From: Umezawaea sp042738955
GTDB taxonomy: Bacteria; Actinomycetota; Actinomycetes; Mycobacteriales; Pseudonocardiaceae
Direction: 5' to 3'
Assembly (NCBI RefSeq): GCF_042738955.1
Contig: NZ_JBHYHC010000034.1
Coordinates: 1-64,000, forward strand
DNA length: 64,000 nt
Under the pieces are notes generated by a model. That model was not told the DNA's origin and made no database searches. It saw nothing but the letters and a program-made list of their open reading frames with translations. Positions 8,693-16,549 of this stretch are shown here, one piece after another. The position numbers were made by a program, and so were the translations under genes. Position 1 is the first letter of the stretch, and each line of letters opens with the position of its first letter.

Positions 8693-9270
8693 CCCTGCTG
8701 ACCGTGTGGCCCGATTCGGATCCGGGAACCGTGCTGACCAGGACGGACGTGCCGAGCGAGATCGCCGTGGAGTTGAAGCGGCTGGGCGTTCGGTACGAGA
8801 ACTGGCCCGTCGTGGAGGGCTTGTCCGCCACGCCTACGTCGGAGGAGGTGTTGGCGGCGTACCGGGCGCAGGTGGACCGGGTCGTGGAGACCGAGGGGTA
8901 CATCCTCGTGGACGCGATGCACATGACGCCGTCGGACGACCCCGAGTGGGTGGAGGGGGCTGCTGCTGCCCGCAAGAAGTTCCTTGCGGAGCACACGCAC
9001 GATGATGACGAGGACCGGTTCTTCGCGCGCGGGGCGGGGGTGTTCTACCTGCACGTGGAGGGGAAGGTTTTCGGGATCCTGTGCGAGGCGGGCGACCTGC
9101 TCAGCGTGCCCGCGAACACCACGCACTGGTTCGACATGGGCACGACGCCGGATTACGTCTCCATCCGGTTCTTCCACGATGACGACGGGTGGGTCGGGAA
9201 CTTCACCGGCAGCGCGATCGCTTTGTCGTTTCCGACCTTCGACACCTTGATGGCCGGGCGGCACTCCTAG
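8689..9270 (+). CDS. mtnD: Acireductone dioxygenase
   Basis: 193 aa, a cupin of the ARD family. The metal site is visible as EHTHDDDEDRFFARGAGVFYLH (His, His, Glu-type ligands near residues 103-110) and the second cupin His in NTTHWFDMG. Depending on the bound metal (Fe or Ni), ARD yields the methionine precursor ketomethylthiobutyrate plus formate, or an off-pathway methylthiopropionate, CO and formate. The GAGGAGGGA ribosome site precedes the ATG inside mtnB. It is the last gene of the operon. The final transaminase and an MTA phosphorylase or MTR kinase are not in this window. Confidence 0.93.
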   Translation: MTLLTVWPDSDPGTVLTRTDVPSEIAVELKRLGVRYENWPVVEGLSATPTSEEVLAAYRAQVDRVVETEGYILVDAMHMTPSDDPEWVEGAAAARKKFLAEHTHDDDEDRFFARGAGVFYLHVEGKVFGILCEAGDLLSVPANTTHWFDMGTTPDYVSIRFFHDDDGWVGNFTGSAIALSFPTFDTLMAGRHS

Positions 9271-9567
9271 GGGTTCCAGGTGGTCACCCCGTCACCGGAG
9301 CGGCGGGGGCGGGGTGCCGCGAGCGGCGGCGGGCCGGCCGCCCGCCCCGCCCGCGCTTCCCCACGCCTCTCCGGTTCCGTGTTACGACAAAATGCAAAAC
9401 TTCTTAACCGTCTCTTATGCAATTCGATTTGAGACGTGTTTTCCGGTGTACTTTCGTGCACTGCACTTGCTCGAAAATCGCATTCGCTTGTGTTCGTTTT
9501 CCCGCCTGCCTACGGTTTCCGGACGAACGACGTGATCGGCCGTCCCGAATCCGTGAGTGGTGTTTTG
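9271..9567 (+). promoter_or_regulatory. Terminator-like GC stem and A/T-rich promoter region of the NRPS-PKS cluster
   Basis: The first half (9302-9354) holds an imperfect G-rich/C-rich stem (GGCGGGGGCGGGG against CCCGCCCCGCCCGC) that may terminate the mtn operon. From about 9380 to 9550 the sequence becomes markedly A/T-rich for this genome, as expected for the cluster promoter. An inverted repeat CGTCTC (9409-9414) and GAGACG (9431-9436) with a 16-nt spacer is a candidate operator. No regulator gene lies in the cluster, so control may be from elsewhere. Hexamers could not be assigned with confidence. Confidence 0.4.
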
Positions 9568-11388
9568 ATGTCGATCGACCACTGTGTGCCACGCGCTGTC
9601 GCCCACCGCGCCGCCGAAGCGGCGGGAGCGGTCGCGGTCGAACTCGACGGCGTGGGGATCACCTATGCGGAGCTCGAACTGAGGTCCGCGGCGGCGGCCG
9701 AGCAACTGCTCTCCGCCGGGGTGCGGCCCGGCGACGTCGTGGGCGTCCTGACGGGGGGTGGCCTCGACATGGTGCCCGCGCTGCTCGGAGTGCTGCGAAC
9801 GGGCGCCGCCTACCTCCCCCTGGACGCCCGCCACTCCCGAGCCCAGATCGCCGAACTGCTGCGACTGGCTCGCAGCGAGTTCGTGATCGCCACCTCGGAC
9901 GTGGACGACGACCTCGCCCCGGCGAACGCGACGACGGTTCGACCGGTCTGGGACGGGCCGACCTCGCAGGGGAGCCCGGTCGCCGTGGTCGCGCCGGAGG
10001 ACCTCGCGTACGCGATCTTCACCTCGGGATCGACCGGTGAGCCCAAGTGCGTGGCGGTGCCGCACCGCGCATTGGCCAACCACGCGTCCGCCATGTCCAA
10101 GAGGTACTCCCTCGGCCCCGCCGACCGGGTTCTCCAGTTCGCGAACATCGGATTCGACGTCGCGGCGGAGGAGATCTTCCCCACGCTGGTGTCCGGTGGC
10201 TGCGTCGTGCTCTGCCCGACCCCGCCGCCGCCGGAGAAGCTGGCGGAGGCGCTCGACCGCGCCGGGGTGACCGTCGTGAACCTGCCTTCCGGCTACTGGC
10301 AGCGGTGGGTCGCGACACTCGCGACCGCGGATCGCGTGGAGGTGCCCGCCCTGCGCTTGGTCGTGATCGGCAGCGAAGGCGTCGACCCGGCGGCGGTGAC
10401 CGCTTGGCGGAGGACCGTCGGCCTTCCGCTCGTGAACGCGTACGGGCTGACCGAGACGACGATCACCTCGATGGCCTACGCCGTCGAAGACGCGGACCTC
10501 GACGGCGGGGTCGTGCCCGTCGGCCTGCCGATCGACGGCGTCACAGCGCATGTCCTGGACCCGGAGGGCCGTCCGGTGCCGGTGGGCGTGGAGGGCGAAC
10601 TCCACATCGGTGGCGCCTGTGTCGCACTCGGCTACCTGCACCGGCCCGACCTGACCGCCGAGCGCTTCCTCCCCGACCCCTTCTCCGACGTGGTCGGCGC
10701 GGTCGTCCACCGCACCGGCGATCGAGCACGCGTGCGCGCCGACGGCAACGTCGAGGTGCTGGGCCGTTTGGACGACCAGTTCAAGGTCAACGGGTACCGC
10801 GTGGAACCGGCCCACGTCCAGTCCGCCCTGTCGACCCATCCACTGGTCGTCGAGTCGGTCGTTCGGCCGCGAACGGGGCCGGGTGGAACGGTGCGGCTGG
10901 TCGGCTACGTGGTGCTGCGCGGTGGCGTGCTCGACGTTCCGTCCGGGTTGAGGTCCCACCTGGTCGACCGGCTGCCCGTCCACCTGGTGCCGGACGTCTT
11001 CGTCGCACTGCCGCGCATGCCGGTGACCGCGAACGGGAAACTGGACCACGCGGCCCTGCCCGAGCCCCCCGCCGTTCAGCGACGCGCAACCGTGGGGGCG
11101 GCTCGCACCGCCGTGGAGTCGAGGCTGCTGGAGATCTGGCGCGAGGTGCTGGGCTCCGACGAGTTCGGTGTGCACGACAACTTCTTCGACGTCGGCGGCG
11201 ACTCGGCGAAGTTGTTGGTGGTCATGTCCCGGCTCGGTGAGGTGAACGCGCACGGTGTCGGTCTCGTGGCCCTGTTCGAGCACCCGACGATCGCGTCCCT
11301 GGCCACGCGCTTGACGCGATCGTCGAGTGCCCCGTCGTCGGACCGTCGACCGGGTGCGACCCCCCGCAGGCGCCGGGTCACACGCTGA
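9568..11388 (+). CDS. NRPS loading protein: adenylation and peptidyl-carrier domains (A-PCP)
   Basis: 606 aa from the ATG at 9568; a GTG at 9553 is a possible alternative. The A domain carries IFTSGSTGEPKCV (A3), NAYGLTETTI (A5), HRTGDRARV (A7), GRLDDQFKVNGYRVEP (A8) and TANGKLDHAAL (A10 with the catalytic Lys). The carrier domain has FFDVGGDSAKLL with the phosphopantetheine Ser at about 547. The C-terminus is a short Arg-rich tail. Such A-PCP proteins activate an amino or aryl acid as AMP ester and load it for the first condensation. Around the substrate pocket it has GFDVAAEEIFP rather than the common FDxSVWE, so the usual position-239 Trp is replaced by Glu; I cannot name the substrate. 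It is the first gene of the cluster. Confidence 0.85.
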   Translation: MSIDHCVPRAVAHRAAEAAGAVAVELDGVGITYAELELRSAAAAEQLLSAGVRPGDVVGVLTGGGLDMVPALLGVLRTGAAYLPLDARHSRAQIAELLRLARSEFVIATSDVDDDLAPANATTVRPVWDGPTSQGSPVAVVAPEDLAYAIFTSGSTGEPKCVAVPHRALANHASAMSKRYSLGPADRVLQFANIGFDVAAEEIFPTLVSGGCVVLCPTPPPPEKLAEALDRAGVTVVNLPSGYWQRWVATLATADRVEVPALRLVVIGSEGVDPAAVTAWRRTVGLPLVNAYGLTETTITSMAYAVEDADLDGGVVPVGLPIDGVTAHVLDPEGRPVPVGVEGELHIGGACVALGYLHRPDLTAERFLPDPFSDVVGAVVHRTGDRARVRADGNVEVLGRLDDQFKVNGYRVEPAHVQSALSTHPLVVESVVRPRTGPGGTVRLVGYVVLRGGVLDVPSGLRSHLVDRLPVHLVPDVFVALPRMPVTANGKLDHAALPEPPAVQRRATVGAARTAVESRLLEIWREVLGSDEFGVHDNFFDVGGDSAKLLVVMSRLGEVNAHGVGLVALFEHPTIASLATRLTRSSSAPSSDRRPGATPRRRRVTR

Positions 11389-11464
11389 ACTACCCCTCCG
11401 CCGCACGCCGTGAGCACGTGCGGGTCGGCAGGTTCCCGAGCGGCTGAGTGGATGGAGGAAGCGG

Positions 11465-13213
11465 TTGTCGACGGTGTTCGGATGGTGGAGCGGAGAGCGC
11501 GGTCTGCCGCTGACGGCGCCGAGCGTCGTCGAGACGATGGCGGGGCGGAGCAGCCGCGGACCCGGACCGCACAGCACGTGGACGGGGAGTCACGCCGTTC
11601 TCTCCCAAGGCGGGGGCCGTGGTCCCGCGGTGCTCCGGCAGGACTCCGCGCACGTCGTGGTCGCGTTCGACGGCTACCTCCACGGCGTGGCGAGCGGTTC
11701 GGAGGCGGACGTGGTCCTCCGGGACCACCTCCGGTGGGGCGAGGCCGCCGCGGAGCGGTGGGAAGGGGCCTTCGCCTTCGCGATCTGGGACGGCCGGACC
11801 GGAGAACTCGTCCTGGGCCGGGACCGCATGGGCGTCAAGCCGCTCAGTTTCGCCGTGCTCGACGAAGGGGTCGTCTTCGCGTCGGAGTTGGCCGTCCTCG
11901 CCGTCCACCCCTCGGTCGTCCCGGAACTCGACGGCAGGGGCCTGAACGCGTTGATCACCCAGGTGCGCGGTCCGGGGCTGGGCGTGCTGCGGGGAGTGCG
12001 CGAGGTGAGGCCGGGAACGACGGTCCGCTTCTCGCGCACCGGCGAGCGTCATCGCCGCTACTGGTCGTTGGAGGCGCACCCGCACGACAAGTCCACCGCG
12101 GACACGGTCGCCTGCGTTCGCGAACTGCTCGTCCGGATCGTCGCGGACAACCTCGACGACGCCGATCCGGCGGTGCTGCTCTCGGGTGGCACCGATTCCA
12201 GCGTGCTGACCGGGCTCGTCGCGGGCGCCCTCGGCAGGTCCCCGCACACGTTCACCGTCACCTTCGGCAAGGGCGCGGCGGCGGTGGTGGACCTCCCGCA
12301 CGCCGAGGAGGTGGCGCGGTTCTGGGGAACGGCTCACCGAACCGTCGTCGTCGAACCCGTGGAACTGTCCGATCCCGGCACCCTGAACAGCGCGCTGCTG
12401 GCGAAGGACCACCCGACTCCGTTCGGGGACAAGAACATCACCCCCTACCTCTTCAGCCGCGTGGTGGCGGCGCGGACGTCGGACGCGCTCAGCGGAGAAG
12501 GCGCGGACGCGCTGTTCGGAGGGCTGGGTCCCTCTCCCGCACCCGATCGGGTGCTGACGACGTTCCCCTGGATCGAGAGAGCACGGTCGTTCGACGCGCG
12601 GTACGGCCTCGGCGGTGGCCTTTTCCGCCAGGACCTCTTGCGGGACACGGACATCGCCGGATACCTGGCGGACCGGTTCGACGACGCGATGGCCGAGGTG
12701 CCCCGCCTCGCGGGCGAGTCGCCGGTCGACCGCCTGGGCCGGGAAGTGGACTACCTGACCGTCACCCGGCTGCTGGAGCAGACCGTGCACCACTCCGAGC
12801 GGCTGAGCACCGCGGCGGGCCTGCGGCTGCGGTTCCCGTTCGCGGACCACCGGTTGTTCTCGTTCCTCTACGACGTCCCCCCGCGGGTCAAGGCCTTCGA
12901 CGGCCGGGAGAAGAGCCTGCTGCGGGCCGCGGGGCGGGACCTGGTGCCCCCGTCGGTGCTGCGGAGGCCCAAGGTGCCGTACCCGATCACCTACGACAAG
13001 GGCTACAAGGCAGGGCTGGTCGTCCGGTTGCGCGCCCTGCTCGACGACTCGTCCGCCGCGGTCCACGACCTGCTCGACCTGTCGTCGGTCGTCCGGTACG
13101 TGGAGAACCCCCGGCTGCTCGACCGGGGCGGGTGGCTGGGCCGCGCCGACGTCGAGATGGCGTTGCAGCTCAACGACTGGATCCAGTGCCTGGGTGTTCG
13201 TGTTCGTCTCTGA
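11465..13213 (+). CDS. Asparagine-synthetase-like ATP-dependent amide synthetase (glutaminase Cys replaced)
   Basis: 582 aa from a TTG at 11465, supported by GGAGGAA with a 6-nt spacer. The class II glutaminase fold (to about 190) and the C-terminal ATP-pyrophosphatase domain (LLSGGTDSSVLTG, PP-loop, about 239-252) are both present. The N-terminus reads M-S-T-V-F-G-W where asparagine synthetases read M-C-G: the nucleophilic Cys2 is Ser, so ammonia release from glutamine should be lost. This is also seen in beta-lactam synthetase and lasso-peptide cyclase relatives, which adenylate a carboxylate and form an amide with a bound amine. Inference: it forms or cyclises an amide during or after assembly. 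It overlaps no neighbour; the stand-alone A-domain gene begins 25 nt downstream. Confidence 0.8.
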   Translation: MSTVFGWWSGERGLPLTAPSVVETMAGRSSRGPGPHSTWTGSHAVLSQGGGRGPAVLRQDSAHVVVAFDGYLHGVASGSEADVVLRDHLRWGEAAAERWEGAFAFAIWDGRTGELVLGRDRMGVKPLSFAVLDEGVVFASELAVLAVHPSVVPELDGRGLNALITQVRGPGLGVLRGVREVRPGTTVRFSRTGERHRRYWSLEAHPHDKSTADTVACVRELLVRIVADNLDDADPAVLLSGGTDSSVLTGLVAGALGRSPHTFTVTFGKGAAAVVDLPHAEEVARFWGTAHRTVVVEPVELSDPGTLNSALLAKDHPTPFGDKNITPYLFSRVVAARTSDALSGEGADALFGGLGPSPAPDRVLTTFPWIERARSFDARYGLGGGLFRQDLLRDTDIAGYLADRFDDAMAEVPRLAGESPVDRLGREVDYLTVTRLLEQTVHHSERLSTAAGLRLRFPFADHRLFSFLYDVPPRVKAFDGREKSLLRAAGRDLVPPSVLRRPKVPYPITYDKGYKAGLVVRLRALLDDSSAAVHDLLDLSSVVRYVENPRLLDRGGWLGRADVEMALQLNDWIQCLGVRVRL

Positions 13214-13238
13214 CGCACGACGACGATCGGATGTTTCG

Positions 13239-14747
13239 ATGTACGAGTTGTTCACCGCTCGGGTGGAGCGGTCGCCGGAACGCGTCGCGGTTCGCGACCA
13301 GAGCGGCTCGCTGTCCTACTCGCAACTCTCGCGGCGGGTCGCGGCCCTGGCGGACTTGATCACGGCCAGGGTGCGCGCGCCGGGCGCGCGCGTCGGCCTG
13401 CACCTCGACCGCACCGCGGACGTGGTGACCGCGGTGCTGGCCGTTGTGTCCGCCGGGCACGCCTACGTCCCGCTGGATCCGCACTACCCGGCCGATCGGC
13501 TCGAGTTCATGGCCGAGGACAGCCGACTGGCGTTGATCGTGTCCGACCGCGACCTGCCGGACAACCTCGCGGACGTGCCGGTGGTGCGGTGGAGCCGGGA
13601 CACAGCGGACGTGGGGAACGCCTCCGTGCCCGCCACCACCGGCGAACCGGACCCCGAATCGGTCGCGTACGTCATCTACACCTCCGGGTCGACCGGCAGG
13701 CCCAAGGGCGTGCAGGTGAGTCGGCGGAGCGTCAAGGCCATGGTGACGGCGGTCCGCGCCAGGTACGACTTCACGGCCGACGACGTGTGGACGTTGTTCC
13801 ACTCGTACTCGTTCGACTTCTCGGTGTGGGAGATGTGGGGGGCCCTGGCGACCGGCGCGTGCTTGGTGGTGGTCCCCGCCTCGACGGCGGCGTCACCACG
13901 CGCGACGGCAGAACTGCTGGTCCGCGAACGCGTGACGGTGCTGAGCGTCGTGCCGTCCGTCTTCCGGTACCTGACCGCGCTGGTGTCCACGACGGACGTC
14001 CGCCCGGCGGAGGTGCGGCGCGTGATCTTCGGCGGTGAGTCGATCGACGTCGCGGACGTCCGGTCCTGGCGCGAGTCGGTCAACGCCGACTGCCAGTTCG
14101 TGAACACCTACGGCATCACCGAGACGACGGTTTTCGTCAGCACGCGGACGTTGCTGCCCGCCGAGATCGACCAGTCCGCCGATCGCGGGTTCGCGACGGA
14201 CCTCGGGCAGCCGCTGGACGGCTGGGAGATCGCGGTGCTGGGCGCCGACGACCGTCCGGTCGACCGCGGTGAGACGGGCGAGATCTGCGTCGCGGGCGCG
14301 GGCGTCGCGCTGGGCTACCTGCACCGGCGGGACCTGACCGAGGAGCGGTTCACCGTGCTGGACCTGCCGGGCGGCGGTCCCAGGCGGTTCTACCGGAGCG
14401 GCGACCTCGCCACCCGCACCCGCACCGACGTCCTCCGCTACGCGGGCCGGACCGACGAGCAGGTGAAGGTCAACGGCTTCCGCATCGAACTCGGCGAGGT
14501 GGAGGCCGTCTTGCGCGGAGTGCCCGGTGTCGGCGACGTCGCCGTCCTCTGTGGACGGAGCAGGATCGGTGAGCCGATGCTGACCGCCTACTACGCCGCC
14601 GGAACCGACCTGCGCACCGCGCTCGTCGACCGCGTGACGTCCGTGCTGCCGAAGCACATGGCGCCCAGCCGCTTCGTCCGGCTCGACGAGTTCCCCCTGA
14701 ACCCGTCCGGGAAGACCGATCGGCGCGCACTCGGGAGGCTGTCGTGA
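13239..14747 (+). CDS. Stand-alone NRPS adenylation domain
   Basis: 502 aa from the ATG at 13239. It has the complete A-domain core: YVIYTSGSTGRPKGV (A3), FDFSVWEMWG (A4), NTYGITETTV (A5), YRSGDLATR (A7), GRTDEQVKVNGFRIELGE (A8) and LNPSGKTDRRAL (A10 Lys). There is no carrier domain after A10; the protein ends four residues later. The large NRPS downstream begins C-PCP without an A domain, so this enzyme most simply loads that carrier in trans. Alternatively it could feed a carrier for the acyl-CoA-dehydrogenase-like enzyme encoded next, as in aminomalonyl-type extender pathways. Its TGA overlaps the next GTG. Confidence 0.85.
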   Translation: MYELFTARVERSPERVAVRDQSGSLSYSQLSRRVAALADLITARVRAPGARVGLHLDRTADVVTAVLAVVSAGHAYVPLDPHYPADRLEFMAEDSRLALIVSDRDLPDNLADVPVVRWSRDTADVGNASVPATTGEPDPESVAYVIYTSGSTGRPKGVQVSRRSVKAMVTAVRARYDFTADDVWTLFHSYSFDFSVWEMWGALATGACLVVVPASTAASPRATAELLVRERVTVLSVVPSVFRYLTALVSTTDVRPAEVRRVIFGGESIDVADVRSWRESVNADCQFVNTYGITETTVFVSTRTLLPAEIDQSADRGFATDLGQPLDGWEIAVLGADDRPVDRGETGEICVAGAGVALGYLHRRDLTEERFTVLDLPGGGPRRFYRSGDLATRTRTDVLRYAGRTDEQVKVNGFRIELGEVEAVLRGVPGVGDVAVLCGRSRIGEPMLTAYYAAGTDLRTALVDRVTSVLPKHMAPSRFVRLDEFPLNPSGKTDRRALGRLS

Positions 14748-16549
14748 AGGGCGGGTCCGAGGAGCCGAAGCGCGTGCGCAACGCCACCAGCGACCCCGAT
14801 CGGGTCAGCTTCCTGGAAGAGCTGTACCAGGGGCGGTTCCGCTGGGACGTCATCCGCGACTTCCCCGTCCAGTCCCCGGAGGATCGCCGTGCGGGCGACG
14901 TCTTCGTCAGCGAGGTGACCGCGCTGGTGCGCGACCGCGTCGACCCCGACGAGGTCGACGCGAAGAGCCTGGTGCCCGCCGACGTCCTGACCGAACTCGC
15001 CGACCGCGGCTACTTCAGGTTGCAGGCGGACGACGGCGTGGGCGGCCACGGGCTCTCCCACTTCAACGTGTTCCGGATCGTGCGGGCGGCGGCCGGCTGG
15101 TGCGTCCCGGTCGCGATGTCCATCGCGCTGGAGAACACCCTGGGCGCCGGGGCGTTCGCGACCATGCTGCCGCACGGGCCGCTCCGCGACCTCATCCGCG
15201 ACCACGTGGCGCACGGGCGTTTCAGCGCCAGCGCCGACACCGAGCCGGAGGGCGCGGGGAACCTCGGGCGCGCCACGACGGCCACCGTCGTCGAGGACGG
15301 GCGCGCCTACCTGCTCCACGGCACCAAGGTGTTCGTGGGCCACGCCCCGATCGCCGGCTTGGTGGGGGTGTCCGCGACCGTCCGGGAGAACGGCTCGGCA
15401 CGCGTCCGCGAGTTCTTCGTGCGCGTCGACGCCCCCGGCGTCGTCGTGGGGGGCCGGCACGAATACCTGGGGATCAAGGGGTTCGCCAACGGATGGCTGC
15501 GGTTCGACGGCGTCCGCGTACCCGCCGAGCACGTGCTCGTGGAACCCGACGCCGAGCACCAGGTCCGCATGACCCAGACCACCGGCAGACTGGTCACCCG
15601 CGGTCGGATCCACCACATGGGCGCGCCCTCGCTCGCGGCCGCGAAGCTGTGCGTGGGGTGGATCAGGGACTTCGCCAAGCGCAGGACCATCGACGGCAGG
15701 CCGCTCGCGGACTACCAGGAGGTCCGCCACCAGCTCGCGGAGAGCCTGGCGGACACCTTCGTCATCGAGACGGTCAGCCAGTGGTCGTTGTTGCCCGAGG
15801 ACCAGGATCGACCGCTGAACGTCCGCTTCGAGCAGAACGCCGCCAAGAACGTCACGTCCCTGCTCTGCTGGCGGGTCCTGGACCGCACCATGTCCCTCCT
15901 GGGTGGCGAGGGGTATGAGACCGCGACGAGCAAGGCCGGTCGCGGTGCGCCTGCCGAGCCGGTCGAACGGTTGCTGCGCGACCTGCGCCACGTGCGCGTC
16001 GCCGGGGGAGTCGACTTCCAGGTCGACAACTGGATCGCCCGGATGTCCATCCTGTCCTACTACTACCCGGAGCCCGCTCACGCCGCGGAGCTCACCAGCG
16101 GCGGGGTTCCGCTCGACCCGGACCCCCGGCTCGACGACCGGAACGCCGACCACCGGCGCTGGGTCGCCGTCGAGGTGCGCGAGTTCGGCGCCCGCTGCCT
16201 GGCCCTGGCACGCGCGCACCCGGACAAGGACTCGCTCCTGGTCCGCGAGCGCCTGCTCATCGACCTCGCTCGACTGGCCCGTGAGCTGATGACCGCTTCG
16301 CTGGTGCTGGCGCGCGCGGCCACGATGGCCGAGGCGGGGGACCACTCCGGCCTGGCGTTGGCCGACATCCACTGCGTCGGCGTCCGCCACGGCGTCGCCG
16401 ACCTGCGGCGGCGCCTCGACCAGGAAGTGCCCGCGGCCGTCGCGGCCGTCAGCGCCGCGTGGCTGGCGGACAGCGGACCGGACCACCTGATCGCGGACAC
16501 CGTTCCCGGCACCCCGCCCACCGCACGTCCCGATGAGGGGAAACCGTGA
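14744..16549 (+). CDS. Acyl-CoA-dehydrogenase-family enzyme, long form
   Basis: 601 aa from the GTG overlapping the preceding stop. It is a flavin-dependent acyl-CoA dehydrogenase-type fold: helical start, then SASADTEPEGAGNLGRATTA and LHGTKVFVGHAP in the beta domain, GIKGFANGWLRFDGVRVPAEHVL, and a C-terminal helical bundle with LLGGEGYETATSKAG. About 200 residues beyond the usual 380 form an extra helical C-terminal region, a length like VLCAD/ACAD9-type proteins. Membership in the NRPS operon suggests it oxidises a carrier-bound acyl or aminoacyl group, for instance alpha,beta-desaturation or hydroxylation. The catalytic base cannot be assigned by eye. The stop overlaps the GTG of the NRPS gene. 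Confidence 0.75.
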   Translation: MKGGSEEPKRVRNATSDPDRVSFLEELYQGRFRWDVIRDFPVQSPEDRRAGDVFVSEVTALVRDRVDPDEVDAKSLVPADVLTELADRGYFRLQADDGVGGHGLSHFNVFRIVRAAAGWCVPVAMSIALENTLGAGAFATMLPHGPLRDLIRDHVAHGRFSASADTEPEGAGNLGRATTATVVEDGRAYLLHGTKVFVGHAPIAGLVGVSATVRENGSARVREFFVRVDAPGVVVGGRHEYLGIKGFANGWLRFDGVRVPAEHVLVEPDAEHQVRMTQTTGRLVTRGRIHHMGAPSLAAAKLCVGWIRDFAKRRTIDGRPLADYQEVRHQLAESLADTFVIETVSQWSLLPEDQDRPLNVRFEQNAAKNVTSLLCWRVLDRTMSLLGGEGYETATSKAGRGAPAEPVERLLRDLRHVRVAGGVDFQVDNWIARMSILSYYYPEPAHAAELTSGGVPLDPDPRLDDRNADHRRWVAVEVREFGARCLALARAHPDKDSLLVRERLLIDLARLARELMTASLVLARAATMAEAGDHSGLALADIHCVGVRHGVADLRRRLDQEVPAAVAAVSAAWLADSGPDHLIADTVPGTPPTARPDEGKP

